From contig NC_087065.1 in the NCBI RefSeq assembly GCF_963678635.1, forward strand, positions 26,491,254 through 26,555,253: DNA of 64,000 bases, given 5' to 3'. Source of the DNA: Symsagittifera roscoffensis. Lineage: Eukaryota; Xenacoelomorpha; Acoela; Convolutidae. The notes below the pieces were generated by a model. That model did no database searches. It had not been told where the DNA came from and worked only from the letters and a program-made list of their open reading frames with translations. The position numbers and the translations under genes were made by a program. Positions 33,948 to 45,847 of the stretch are shown here, one piece after another; the first letter of the stretch is position 1, and each line of letters opens with the position of its first letter.

Positions 33948-34199
33948 ATGATATTCTACGGAACAAACTCTGAATTATACATGAATCAGCGCTGGAAAAT
34001 AGCGATCACTGGGATACTACAGAAAAAGCGGTGGGATACACTTATAGTTCATTCATTTCATAGGACTAAGGTACATTTCTCCTTTAAACCCATAACCCTC
34101 ACCAAACATTTTAAATCATATTACCCTGTTGAAAACTGCAGGTACAACTACTGGAGCCAATTGGTTTTGGTTTTCCCATCGTACCGACTCCTGCTGTAG
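33948..34199 (+). other. Short open frame in P2, counterpart of 11,958
   Basis: 83 codons starting MIFYGTNSELYMNQRW. It is open through the point where P1 stops because of a TTTTAA/TTTAAA difference. Possible exon remnant; low support. Confidence 0.22.
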
Positions 34200-34824
34200 T
34201 ATCCCCTTGATATCGGATCTTAAGGTCGGATCTTTATATTACTTACTAGTCGTAAGTCGAAAGAATTTTTGGCTGGACAACGTTCTGATCCAACGGTGAG
34301 GGATCCATTTTTTTAAAAATTTTGTTGCTATTCCTGTTCTAAAAATAACTGAAAAAGACTAAAACATGAGTTTGTAGCACTTCGTGTTCTAAAAAATAAC
34401 TGAAAAAGACTAAAAATGAATTCAGAAGGCTAAGAGTTTATGATTTTGCAATTGAATCCCTCTCAAAAGAGCGATTACCAGTTAAAACGCAGCTTTTTGG
34501 TGCCAAGTCGCATACCGAAGTGAATGGGAATCAGCAACCATCCACAATTGGATAGTCGGCACTACCCCCGATCTCTTCGACTTTCATGATTTTGCTTTGC
34601 CTTTTGCCAAAAATTCCAATTTACTTGGCAACATTATTTTCTATTTTGTTTATGATGAAGTGCTTTTCATTGTTTAACAGTTGCTACAAAGGTCAAACTT
34701 GGTTTCTTCAAACAAGGTCAAGTTATGTCAATAAGCAATTCAAAGAAGTAAAATAATTGTTTCCCCTTGTGACTGAGTTGATTTTCCGCCAAATTACGAA
34801 ATAACATGTCAAATTCAAACTTTG

Positions 34825-35104
34825 TGTGGTATAGTAGCTGCAGCTGCAGCCACAGTACATTAACCTTCAAGGAGTGATTATATTATGTTTGTATGTGTTT
34901 ATATGTTTAGTACTATTTCAAGGTCAGTATCTGTTGACCTAATTCTGCACATAAAAACAGCAGATTACCGTACTACGCTACGGAGCTCAGTTATCTAGAA
35001 AAGAGCGTTGAAACAGAAAACAAGAAATACGGTTCCAAGTGAATTAACAACTTTGAGATCTATCTTTTGTTATGCTTACAAAGTCTGGACATCGAGGTAT
35101 CACA
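34825..35104 (+). repeat. G1-B 5' LTR
   Basis: 280 bp, TGTGGTATAG...CACA. Essentially the same sequence variants as the G1-A 5' LTR. Confidence 0.95.
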
Positions 35105-35122
35105 TGGCGCAGCCAGCAGGAT
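35105..35122 (+). promoter_or_regulatory. G1-B primer-binding site, tRNA-Ser type
   Basis: TGGCGCAGCCAGCAGGAT starts at the base after the LTR, identical to copy A. Confidence 0.78.
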
Positions 35123-35169
35123 TTTTGTCCCAAGATAATCGCACAGACATGGGAATTCCTGTGTTTTAG

Positions 35170-35880
35170 ACCTCGGCAAACTCGGATCCACCATGGAATT
35201 TTAAAATCTGGTTGGAGCAATTTCTCCTGGTTGTTACAGTAAAAGAGTACGTGAATCCTGAAGTGTTGCTTGAGGACCCGAAACCAGTTATAGAAGAACC
35301 AACGCCACGGCCAGAGACACCTAGACCAAACGAAACTGAACAAGCTACTACGGATCGGGAAGCGAGGGACAAATCACCAAGGGACAAAGTCTTCTTGGAA
35401 AACGAAGAAAGAAAGGAGCGTGGACCAAAATTTGGACACAACGTGTTTTACAACGAAGTCCAGAAACGCATCGCCTCGAGGCTATTCCTTGCCTTAGGAA
35501 CGGAGAGGAAAAAGAGATTTGTCCAGAAAAACCCTAACATAGAAGTGTCAAAAATAGATTTTAGAGAACTGGTAGCTCTAGCGAAAATCGCATTTGAAAA
35601 AACGAAAAGTATAACATACGGAAGATACAAGTTATTCACAAGAACACAAGAATCAGGCGAGACGCCGGAACTACTTCATGCTGCTTTAACTGCACAAGCA
35701 GCAAAGGCGGAGCTAGGCACATTAGAGGAGCAATTAGTTCGAGACCTATTCATTTCAAGAATGAAAAATACAGCTCTACAGGACTCGTTGACGTTCAAAA
35801 CTTTTTCCCGGAAGAAGTTTTAAAAAGAGCGATAAAGTTTGAACAAAGCAAACAGACGACACAAGCCTTTCAGAAGTCAT
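35170..35880 (+). pseudogene. gag: G1-B gag
   Basis: Opens after a TAG at 35,167 without an ATG, reads PPWNFKIWLEQFLLVVTVKE and the same capsid region as copy A without the 209-bp duplication. A one-base loss near 35,805 ends the frame at FSRKKF, while the natural C-terminus VLKRAIKFEQSKQTTQAFQK lies in the next frame to 35,880. Apart from these two lesions it is the best G1 gag in the window. Confidence 0.8.
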
Positions 35881-36054
35881 AAACAAACACTGCAGGTGCA
35901 GGAGGTCTAATGGGATCACAAACAAAAATAAAACAAGAACCCATCATGGAGATCGGGAATTGAAGGGGAAATCAGAGGCGAACAAACAAAGAGCCATATA
36001 AACAAACAATATGGGACGCGAAGAGTATTCCGAAAAACCGGGCAGATCAGAAAC

Positions 36055-36350
36055 ATTGTACAAGATGCGGCAACCCCTTTGTGGAGGGGCAACTACGTAA
36101 TTGTCTAGCGATGAGTAAGATGTGCAAAGGGTGCAACAAACCGAACCATTTCGCCCGAATGTGCAGAACCCAACAGGTCAACGAAGTGACGGAAGAAACA
36201 TCCGCTTCAGAGGAAGAATGCAACCTCATAAGATCTTTCGACTCGTGTGATGATTTCGAAATCATGATAATTGACAAAGACGAAATGTCCATACGGCAGA
36301 TAGAGGACTATATTTCGGATCGTATCAACCGCAAATGTAAGAATATGTAA
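36055..36350 (+). pseudogene. G1-B nucleocapsid zinc knuckles
   Basis: CTRCGNPFVEGQLRNC has lost the histidine found in copy A (EGHLRNC becomes EGQLRNC), while the second knuckle CKGCNKPNHFARMC is intact. The acidic tail runs to 36,350. Confidence 0.82.
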
Positions 36351-36399
36351 CGCAAATGCAAAAAAAATTGACATAAGAAGAGACCCTCGTTCGGCACAA

Positions 36400-36760
36400 A
36401 TTAAATTTTTAAGATCTTTAGTCAGGAGTGAAAATCAAATCATTAACAGAACTATTGACACAGGGAGCCCGGTGTCGTTTCTGAATTGGGAAACAACTAG
36501 ATAAATCATGGAGGCGTATCCACAGACAAAATTTATGCCGTTCGAAAGCCTAAATTTATCAGTGCAATTTGTCGACTATAACAAACAACGATTGTTAGTT
36601 TTGGGCGCATTAAAGCTGATATCAGGTCAGCTGGATGGGAAGTGAAAGGAGTATCATTTCTGGTCACGGAACGTCGCACCAGATGTATACTAGGATTAGA
36701 CTTACAGAGCAAAATTGGTATACACACAACCCAAAAGATGGCACCATCGGAAAATTCAAA
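36400..36760 (+). pseudogene. G1-B retropepsin-like protease
   Basis: The active-site loop IDTGSPVSFLNWE at about 36,454 and the later ILGLDLQSKIG turn are both preserved. A TAA (in the context ACT AGA TAA ATC) splits the domain as in copy A. Apparent function: cleaving Gag-Pol. Confidence 0.78.
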
Positions 36761-36905
36761 GTTTGACGTGCTACTGAGCGAGCAGTCCGAAGGTTGGAAA
36801 AATTATTTTATAATAAATTTTCAAACTTCTTTGATCGTCAAGGAAAATCAAAAAGTCACGTAGTGAGTACAAAATTTAAGTACCTATTATGCCATCCAAG
36901 AAAAA

Positions 36906-37652
36906 GGTCGAAGAATACCTATTCACATACAGGATAAAGTACAAGCGGAATTAAACAAATTGCTATCAGAACGGCACATAGAAAAATTGGACAAATGTAC
37001 CACTGATTGTTTCATTGCACCAATCGTAATAACCGTGAAAAAAGACAATTCGATCAAGCTAGCTTTAGACGCCAGGCCAATAAATAGACAATTATACAAA
37101 AACAAATATCAATTGCCAAATGTTGATGAAGTGCTTGATGGCGTAAGCCAGATTGTTACTGCGAATACAGTAGGTGAGCTATATTTCACAGTCCTAGACT
37201 TAAAGTACGCATACAGCCAGTTAAAGTTAACTGCAGAAACATCAAAACAGTGCAATTTTAATATAGTGGGGGGACAAGCAACAGGAACGTATAGGTTCCT
37301 AACATGTTTCTATGGCCTGGAAGATAAGCCAGCGGAGTTCCAAAAAGCCATGGATCGAACCCTGAATCACGCCCCAAATGGGTTTTGCTTTTTAGACGAT
37401 ATCCTAATTGTCTCTAAAGGGGACAAAAAAGAGCATGAAAAATTAGTACGGGAGGTACTGATGAGATTAAATAATGAAAACTTAGCCTTGAAATTGGCAA
37501 ACTGTGAGTTTTTTCAATCAGAGGTAAATTGGCCTGGCCACAAACTGTCACCAACCGGAATTGTTCACAAAATTAAAAAAAAACGGAGGCAAATCTTAAC
37601 CTACACCCACCTAAGTTACTCAAACAATTGCGATCTTTCTCGGGCAGTGTAA
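36906..37652 (+). pseudogene. pol: G1-B reverse transcriptase
   Basis: Motifs as in copy A: LALDARPINRQLYKNKYQLP, FTVLDLKYAYSQLKL, FYGLEDKPAEFQKAM and CFLDDILIVSKGDKK, then CEFFQSEVNWPGHKLSPTGI, which is intact here but broken in A. The catalytic box is FLDD. The frame is lost after IVHKIKKKRR near 37,590 within an A-rich run. The continuation toward RNase H lies in other frames. Confidence 0.92.
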
Positions 37653-37774
37653 ACCACTTGTCAAGATTAATCCCGAACGCGGCAAGTCTAACAGATAAAT
37701 TCAGGCCATTATTACGAGAGGAAAATGAGAAGAAAAAAACTGAAAAGCATAAAAATGCCAATGAAAAAAATTGA

Positions 37775-38820
37775 TTGGGAGGAAAAATTATAATATTTGA
37801 CGGAATCAAACAAGCTGTAGCAAAATTTGCAAAAATAAATTATTATAACCCCGCAAGAGAAACACAAGTTAAATGTGACGCAAGCCACAGTGGGCTTGGG
37901 GCCACCATGGAGCAAAAAACAGAGGAGGGGAGTGGATGCCAATATCTTTTGCTTCACGGTACTTCAACACACAAGAGAAGAAATATTCGACGAATGAGCT
38001 TGAATTATTGTCGGTGGTATGGTCGGTGGACAGATTCAAACATTACCTTTTGGGTAGGGAATTTACCATAGGAACAGACCACAAAGCTTTAACATCTGCT
38101 TTAGGTGAAAACCGCGCAAACAAAACGTATCAATCCCGCCTCACTAGGTGCGTGGATAGACTATTAACATATCAATCCAAAATTGTTCATATACCGGGAA
38201 AAGATATAGATATAGTTGACTACCTATCAAGGGAGCCTAATGCCGATCCATGGCCAGTGTCTGAACTTGATGAAAAGTTCGTGGTTACATCGATTGAAAA
38301 TTGTTTTGAAGCCCTCTACTGTTGGAACAGTCGGCTAAGTAATACGGCAGAGTCGAGTGACAGTGTGAAGCTTCTAGAAATTTCGGAAGAAAACATTGGC
38401 AGTAACGCTAAAGTGAACACGTCATCCCACAGTTGCTATAGCAACCAAATCGGTTCAAAACAAATAGGGCTCGACCGGAACGAAAACGGTCAAAATCCAC
38501 GACTTGCAAAGTCTAAAACAAACACTTTACACAATTTCTCTCATCAAACTCAGTTGGCAAAGATATCGACAGTAAATTCACTTAAAAATTTCAAGAAAAA
38601 AAAACAAGATGCAAACGGAAATTCGGATAAGAAAGACAAGAGCGGAAAGAAAAAATTAAGGATCAGCGAGAACAGACAAAGTCGGGGACACAAGCAGGTG
38701 ACGGAGGAAGTAATGGAGACCACGTTTCAAATGACAAGATTGATAAAAAGAGAGACAGAAGCGCAAAATGATAATCGGACAGCTCAGATTCAGAAATACC
38801 ATATGCGGAGTGGCGGATAG
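37775..38820 (+). pseudogene. pol: G1-B RNase H and spacer
   Basis: CDASHSGLGATMEQK, then after a one-base shift MPISFASRYFNTQEKKYSTN, ELELLSVVWSVDRFKHYLLG, TIGTDHKALTSALG and IVHIPGKDIDIVDYLSREP. The DHKAL box is intact (copy A has DLKAL). The same frame runs on for about 190 codons through a Ser/Asn/Lys-rich spacer to 38,820, giving 294 uninterrupted codons. Confidence 0.9.
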
Positions 38821-39146
38821 TGCGACAAGTTAAGGACAATGACGAAACAGGAACATCCACATCGGCGGATACAAGGAGCAAACAAATACTACCATTGTTA
38901 ACTGCAAGCAGCGCGACAAAGGAAAACGATAAGGAGACCCAGAAATTAGTCTCCTTTTGGGATCTAATTGGCACGGAGAGGTCGGATAAACCTAAAACAA
39001 TGACGGATTTAGAAGCACAAACCGAATTGGTCAGCCCAAGCACACCCAAAGAAAATGAAGGGAGCGGATCAACACCAATAGTGGAGGTGGATCTTACTGC
39101 GGAAAGCCCAAGGGAGGACGATCAAGAGATCAGCGTAGTATCGTGA
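38820..39146 (+). other. G1-B spacer before integrase
   Basis: 108-codon open frame rich in Glu, Thr and Ser. Counterpart of 17,029-17,364. No domain is recognised. Confidence 0.5.
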
Positions 39147-39179
39147 AAATTACCAAAGTCTACTAAATAACGATACAAC

Positions 39180-40250
39180 AGGACTGGACAACCTGGCACG
39201 ACTGTTTGATGGCACGCTCTTAGTCGAAATAATAACGAAGGACACGTGGATGGATAGTCTTCGACGAGTGGTTGAAAGAAGCGACAGGCATACTTTTGAA
39301 TTGATGGGCCCATATACCAACCCATTATGGCATCAGCTAAGTGTGGTAGACGACTGCATTTTTGTCGATGAGCGTCTCGCAGTCCCTTGTCAACTGCGAG
39401 CAGCAGTGTTGAAATGGATCCATTGTGGACATCCCGGTCAGGAGGCAACGCTCAATGTTTCGCACTACTTGTGGTGGCCACACATGCATAAGGCCATTGT
39501 CAACCTGGCCGAGGAGTGTAGGAGCTGTACGCGCTACGGTAAGAACGGTAAATACATAACTCCCGAAAATGCCTCTAAGCCACTACCACTGCTAAGGCAG
39601 CCTGGTCAAGAGTTACAATTAGATTATGCAGGACCGCTAGAAAATCATAAGGGGAAGAAAATTTATCTGTTTGTAGCAATAGATCGATATTCGCAATTTC
39701 CGTTAAAAAAAATAACTAAATCGACTGAGGGAAAATCGTCAATTAAGTTCCTCCGAACATATATTGATACACACGGAATTCCAGAGTCTATGTGAACTGA
39801 TCAATTTTCTGGGTTCAAGAGTAAAGCAATGAGAAAAATCTGTTTTAAAACAACTTAGAACAAAAGTTTTGCCCTGTGGGTGATCATCGAGGATGCGAAC
39901 TAGTAGAGAGGACCATTCAAACTATTAAAAGAAGACTAGGAGTAATGTTATTTGACGAAAATGTATCGTCAATTAACTTCTGCCTCAGTACGATCATTCG
40001 GGACCTCAGATGGGCAAAACAAAAAATTATACAATGCTCTCTGTTCGAAGCTCATTTTGAGCGGCTACCAAAAACAGAATTTAAAATATTAAGAGACAAA
40101 TTCATAGCTAAGTCTGATCGTTTAGAAAAACAACATCTGGAGAGATCGGCGCTGACAGCATCGCAACTTCGGAAAAGAATTGACCAGTCTAGAGTTTCAT
40201 CAAGATTGTGCCGACAGGAGCAAACAGCCGTGATCTGAGTCCGATGTTCG
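39180..40250 (+). pseudogene. pol: G1-B integrase
   Basis: HHCC domain intact (WIHCGHPGQEATL, HYLWWPHMHKAIVNLAEECR, SCTRYGKN). Core: first Asp in ELQLDYAGPLENHK, then IYLFVAIDRYSQFP. A TGA at 39,793 replaces the codon after PESM where copy A reads CAA, and a frameshift near 39,850 follows. The Glu is retained in GCELVERTIQTIKRRLG (about 39,895). A basic C-terminus extends to about 40,190. Confidence 0.9.
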
Positions 40251-41599
40251 AACAGCAATCGTTATCGGCAAAGGACAAAGATAGAGCGAAAACATTGAAA
40301 ATGTTGCTAGAAGCAAATGCACACTGGAATGCAACCCGATGAGATGCATACGAAAGCGACATCAGAAGGCTGGTAGACGAGACCAGCACGATAAACCCTG
40401 ATCTACCAAAGGAGCTCTTATACTCATGGAAGAAGGGGTTTATTGAGGACAAACCAACGGAAGAGGGTTATGTAGAGTCGCCAATCTTACTTCGTAAGGA
40501 CGAGAATAGAAAGAGCAGAAAAGCCCTCACAAATCCACTGAAAGGAAGGGTCATTGCGCACACGCCATCTACTGTAAAGACAGCAGCCGGATCTATCTAT
40601 AGGAAAAGCGATATTGCCATATCAAAGATCAAGTCACCACTAGAGACAACGAAGAAAGTGAAACCATTAGCGAGGGAATCAAAGAAAAACACAGTGAACA
40701 ATTCCAGGATGATATGGAATCAGAGAAGAAGAAAGTGGCTACAACATGACAGATAAAAAACGATTCCAAGATAGCCCAGTGCGAGTGTCATGGAGAGACA
40801 CTGAGTCTGGAGGTGACAAAATCTTGCGGTCAAACGAGCAAAACCGAACAATGCGGGGTGGATTTCGAACTTCCCGAAACAATCGAGCGAAGGCAGCCCA
40901 ATGAAAATGAACAGGAAGCCAACTGTTCAAGAAGCCCGCAAAACCAAAGCTGCGGTAACAGTCAAAAAAGAACAAGCCACCCAAAACGAGAGTTCAGGAC
41001 CTTCGAACAGAAAGACAAATGAAGCAACCCCGACTACTCATTCAAAGTTACAAGAAATCAATCGTCAAACAAGCCCGGAAGCAATATTAGAGGCTTTTCG
41101 AAACCAAAATATGACCACGGATGGTTGGGAGAAAATGGCGAATCAAGCGCTGATGAGAGCGATCCAGAAAACAGCAGAAGTTATACTGAAAACAAGGGAA
41201 GAAGAAGCCAACAATGATTCTCAACAAGACACAGCACCAGGAGTCTCGGACGAATCTGGCAGAGATGAACACCAAGGAACAATTCAACTGAGGCAAAGCA
41301 GTCGTCACACAAAAAATCAGGGGCCGAAAAGATACGCGGAGCCGGTGAAACACTCAGTCCGCCTAATTTGTTCAGAAGACGAGATAACAGAACTCAACAT
41401 GGCTGCACTCGAAGCATACCGTCTCAAGCTTCCAAAGTTCAAGGCGGATAAAAAAATATGTTGGCGAATGGAAGTTGGGGATTTAAGAATAACATTTCTT
41501 CCGTCGGAAATTCGGTTATGCGTCTCTGGACGTAACACGCTCCTGGAATGCCGCATGGCGGGTACCATTAAATTTCAACTTCGACACCCCAGAAAATGA
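40250..41599 (+). pseudogene. G1-B pol C-terminal tail
   Basis: 40,901-41,599 is open for 232 codons: a Lys/Glu/Gln-rich segment, then RQSSRHTKNQGPKRYAEPV, HSVRLICSEDEITELNMAAL and EVGDLRITFLPSEIRLCVSG, ending KFQLRHPRK. I considered an envelope protein but see no signal peptide, transmembrane helix or cysteine pattern; it fits a pol tail. The upstream part (40,250-40,900) is in several frames. Confidence 0.65.
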
Positions 41600-41715
41600 C
41601 AGAGAGGCGGCGTAAACAGATGGACAGAAACAAAGAAACTTAAAACTGAGCGTTAAGGACTCCTATTTTATTAAATTTTATAAGTTATTATAAAATTTAT
41701 TTGTCCCCCGGGGAA

Positions 41716-41997
41716 TTTGGTATAGTAGCAGCAGCTGCAGCCACAGTACATTAACCTTGAGGGAGTGACTATGTTATGTATGTATGTATTCATATGTTTA
41801 GTACTATTTCAAGGTCAGTATCTATTGACCTAATTCTGCACATAAAAAGAGCAGATTACCGTACTACGCTACGGAGCTCAATTATCTAAAAAAAAGAGCG
41901 TTAAAACAGAAAACATGAAATACGGTTTCAAGTGAATTAACAACTTTGAGATCTATCTTTTGTTATACTTACAAACTCTGGACATCGAGGTATTACA
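41716..41997 (+). repeat. G1-B 3' LTR
   Basis: 282 bp, TTTGGTATAG...TTACA. Preceded by CCCCCGGGGAA, whose GGGGAA end is the only purine-rich candidate for a plus-strand primer. Followed by CTTTG. Confidence 0.95.
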
Positions 41998-42002
41998 CTT
42001 TG

Positions 42003-44157
42003 ACATCAAATATGGCAAAAATCACCTTTGTACTCAAATTACATGTTCTGTTCTCTTTCAGAATCTTGGCCAGACTTTCGCTGTTTTTCAGCTCACTCTA
42101 CTCCAGTACTTTTTCTGTTTCAAATCATTGAGTAATGGCTCTCGGTGTTCCACAAAGATGAAAATCAATTCAGATCCTTCTTCAATGCCCAAACCACCAG
42201 TCCCATGAGAGTCAAAATCTTTTCATCGGTTCACCATGAAAATGAACAGAAGATCGCAAATATGCTCATTTTTTTTCATGATGGATGGCAGCGTCTGTTT
42301 TTAGGAAAAACAAAACATTTGTTTAAAACAAACCTTTTTTTTGAAATTTTATGTTACAAGAACAGCAAATTTTGACTAGGAATCTACGAGTTATCCGTTT
42401 TTGTTTTCAATATCCACAATCCGATTTACAGAATCGGCGGAAATTTACAGAATTGACAAGCTGAAAAAAGATCAAATGGTTGTGTAGGTTTTTTTTTTCT
42501 CGGTGACTACAGCAAAATTGATCTCCTTGGTCCCTCTTATTTGCAATATAAGCCGGGAGGTTGCTTGTTTTTCAAATCATCCAGTATCGATCTTCCGCAT
42601 TCATGATTGTCATATTGAAAACCTTGTCGACTTCATAGCCCAAACCACTAGTCACGCGATAGTCAAATCAGGTTTCATTCTCGTTTTGAACATGAACCAG
42701 CTATCTTAGCTAAATGAACTTGCTCAATGCCTTTTCCGTGAAGGAAGTTGGCGTCTTTTTTTTCTGCTTAAAACTTTCATCATAATTTAGTCTCATTGCA
42801 CTGTTCCAACAAAAACAATTAGTCCGGCCGAGATATTGCAGTCACTTTTTTTTCGGTCAACACGCTATCCTCCTTTTCATTGGGGGTCGTTTCACTTTTT
42901 AGCTTTGTGTTTCTCTTCTCGCAATAATGCTTTCTGGCAAACTCATGTCGTCATCATGCTGTGGAATGAATTGCAAGTCAAACACGAAAAATTTTGGGGC
43001 AAACAATGGATTCAAACTTATTAATTTCGACACTTCTGCTTCATGTCAAAACACGATATCCAAAATTTGAAATGTTGCCAAAGCAAAAAATTGGGGTTGA
43101 ATAAGAATGAAACAAAGAAACCGTAGATGACAAAATATTAAAAGCAGGTCAATGAATTAAATTAGAAAATTGATCCAATAAATGCAAAAAAAACACTTTA
43201 CAATAAATAAAGGAACCTAGTAACTAAAAAAATAAAAAACGCCAAGAGGTTTATCACATAATTTTTTTTTGAAAAAACAGAGAAATAACAAAAGATGGTA
43301 AAATTTTTTTAATTCAAATTTAGAAAATTATAATACCCGCCAACAATAGGCTCTTCATTTTTTCAGGGCTCAATTTTTTACGCATAGGGACCGCTCCCTT
43401 GATAAGCTCTATATTTTTCACCAATAACCATGACTGCGAAAAGTTCAGCATTTGGTAAACCATACTTCAGCTCGGTTTCACTGAAATTTTTGTTACCATA
43501 AGCTATAGTACTCTGTATGGACCGCCCGTTCCACTCTTGTTCTTGATAGAATATCCCTGAAATTGACAGCACAGATGCATCAGTCGCTAACACAAACATA
43601 GCTTTTGCTGTGGGTATGCCAAAGACTTGAGCGTCCAATAGCTCGGGTTGATATATTCGAAGAAAACTTGCACTTTTTCGTTCTAGGTCAATTTCCTGCC
43701 CTTGTTTCGCAGTAGTCACTAAATGAGATATATTTTGTCTGCATATCCCTTGAATAACTACCTCCCGATTCTAATTTGAAAAACCGACAAAATTCATCGA
43801 TTGGGTGTCTGTTTTTTTGCGATTCTCATGTCAATACAGCTTCAACTGCTTCGACGTGAATGAATAACTCTTCCAATCTTTCGATGTGGTCTTCCAGTGT
43901 TGGTGTTGCAATCACACTGTCGTCAATGTAGCATATAATCAGGTTTCCGTATTATTTCTGTTATTTTCGTGACTGCCTTAGCCATTCGAAACGTGGCTGC
44001 CGCATTAAACAGTTCAAAAGGCATCCATTTCCACTGGAACGGTCCTTGCCATGCAAAGCCTATCTTTTCTCGGTTCTATTATGTCGTGTCCCATTGGCAT
44101 CTCATTCTCTTTCCGACTCGCCTATGCATATTGTGGCGTCATTCTCGTAATTCCCTT
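42003..44157. repeat. Block P, copy 3 (partial, more diverged)
   Basis: Matches 5,195-7,196 and 27,456-29,620 but with more substitutions and indels. It stops matching P1/P2 at 44,157 while continuing as G2 sequence, so it preserves the arrangement before the P1/P2 rearrangement. 42,003-43,370 is non-coding. Confidence 0.8.
43378..44157 (-). pseudogene. pol: G2 pol remnant in P3 (RT to RNase H)
   Basis: RNase H part 43,719-43,378 is the best of the three: VLATDASVLSISGIFYQEQE (catalytic Asp), GNKNFSETELKYGLPNAELF (catalytic Glu) and VIGEKYRAYQGSGPYA. RT pieces lie between 43,750 and 44,100. It is interrupted by several stops. Confidence 0.82.
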
Positions 44158-45604
44158 TCTACGAGGTGGACACCTTAACTACTTACTTCAACTCCGTGCT
44201 CAACAAAATTGAAACATCAAATATCTAACAGTTCCCATCGAAACATAAAAAATTGAACAAGTGCTATAAAAGTTCTAATTCTGTTTCCAATATCTCGACT
44301 GTTAGATGATCTATTTCAGGCAAAACCGGCTTGTTTGTTGCTAATTCTGCCTCAATTGACATCTGGGAACGTTCGAGCAACTATACAGCCCGCCTTTTGT
44401 CTGAGATTTAATCAAAAAAAAACTTTTTGAAAAACCTTTTTTTTTCATTATTTCTCTTCAAGATACGCTCTTATTTAGCATGAAACGACCGTTCAAACAC
44501 TTTATACTTTATCAAGTATTGTAAAATTCGATTTTCAGTGTTCAACATCTGCGCATAACCAAGCTTCTTTCCACGTTGTATTGTGACCGTCCGGTCGTGA
44601 GTGTTCAACAACACGCTCACACATACTCCGCTCTTTGTGAGTGAAAAGCTTCTTCCTGAAATCGTCCCGCAATTGCTGTTTGGATTTGTAATTAAACATA
44701 TCTAAATTTTTTTTAGTAAGCTTGGTGAAATTTCTATTTATAAAGGTTAATATCACAACTTGATTCGGTTTTAGCTTAAACTTACTATCTAACAACATCT
44801 GTACCCTGATTTTGTTTTTCAAGATTTTTAAAATTTGTTTCTCTTCATTCTTCCTTTCTTGTTCCTGTATCCTGATCATACCCTTAATCAAATCAAAAAT
44901 CAGGTCCAAATTTTGTAAGAAATTGCGTACTGGAATGTCATGGTTCTTGACTACCGAGAAACTCATCCAAAGGTGTTTTCTCCCTAACTGTGATGAGATT
45001 ATCATTTTTTTTTATCAGTCTTCGAGATTCGAGCCGATCGCCTCGTCAAGTACCGTTTTGACCGTCTTTGTCGTGAAGATCTCCTGTGACACTTCTTTTT
45101 TGCTTGACCCGCCCTCGTCCATCGAACGCGTTCGACTCGCCTGCTCATGTCTGCGGTGAACAGTGTCAGCCACTGCATTGCAATCCGATTGATTACAAAA
45201 CTGATCATAAACCGATTGAAAGTGCCCCTGGATGTTGCAAAAAACCGCCGCATCTCGAACATTAGGATTAGTCCTCTGAAGTAGTCCTCCTGATCTTCAT
45301 TGGTTGCTTCTGCGTCAACAAGATATTTACCAATGGCTTTCTTGCTCTGTCTGTATGAGGAGTAGGACAAAATTTTGAGCTTTTTCTCCATTTGTCCATA
45401 TCATCACGCGGTTTGCATTAATCGGAACCCATGCTGGTATTCATGCTGGTAGTTGCCATAAATGATGTAACGACTTTGATTTTTGAATTTGATAAACAAG
45501 TTTTCTCGCAGTTTCATACGCAATCCATCTGGTGCCAGTACACAATGCGCCGAAAAATTGAAGTGAGTGACGAGCATTCTTCTTACTTGTTTCTCATTCC
45601 ACAA
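44158..45604 (-). pseudogene. G2 upstream part in P3: linker, protease end, unassigned
   Basis: 44,535-45,005 contains LGRKHLWMSFSVVKN, which matches LGERNLWMSFLVVEN in the protease of the window-start copy, and then a Lys/Asn-rich linker ending in SKFKLKPNQVVILTFINRNF. 45,002-45,604 (minus) is open in two pieces with RRFFATSRGTFNRFMISFVI and an Arg/Lys-rich end; this does not match G2 gag and I cannot assign it. The DTG active site itself is missing. Confidence 0.5.
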
Positions 45605-45847
45605 CGATGAAATAAGTGGGTTCAGGCTTTCCCACCTAACCCTCCGGCCCTCAAATTTTTTGTTCCGAACTAAATTAAAAATCTAAACTGGGATAGCAAG
45701 AGGGTCTGAACTTTCCGGCTAGCCCAGTACAGGACAATAAGGCCCACAAATCGAGTGTCTGCTCGAAAAGGAGTGTTCGTCGCTTGAGCGTTCTCTGACC
45801 ATAAAGATCATTCGATAGGCAAACCCTCTCAATAGCGCCACCAGAAA

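Larger units (their letters stand above)
27456..34824. repeat. Duplicated block P, copy 2
   Basis: Collinear with 5,195-12,875, including the G2 pol remnant, microsatellite, decayed gene and short tandem repeat. It lacks about 330 bp near 31,208 and about 58 bp within the decayed gene. No intact gene is present. The non-coding parts 27,456-28,800 and 29,621-31,547 hold nothing further that I can identify. Confidence 0.85.
34825..41997 (+). mobile_element. Ty3/Gypsy element G1, copy B (7.17 kb, complete structure)
   Basis: 5' LTR 34,825-35,104 and 3' LTR 41,716-41,997, flanked by a perfect 5-bp target duplication CTTTG (34,820-34,824 and 41,998-42,002). The empty site is preserved at 5,190-5,194. 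Internal coding order is gag, knuckles, protease, RT, RNase H, spacer, integrase and tail. It is not interrupted by other elements but has frameshifts and stops in nearly every domain, so it is non-autonomous now. Confidence 0.96.

Noticed and set aside
40901-41599. Envelope gene in G1
   Set aside because: No signal peptide, membrane helix or cysteine framework is visible; it reads as a charged pol C-terminal tail.
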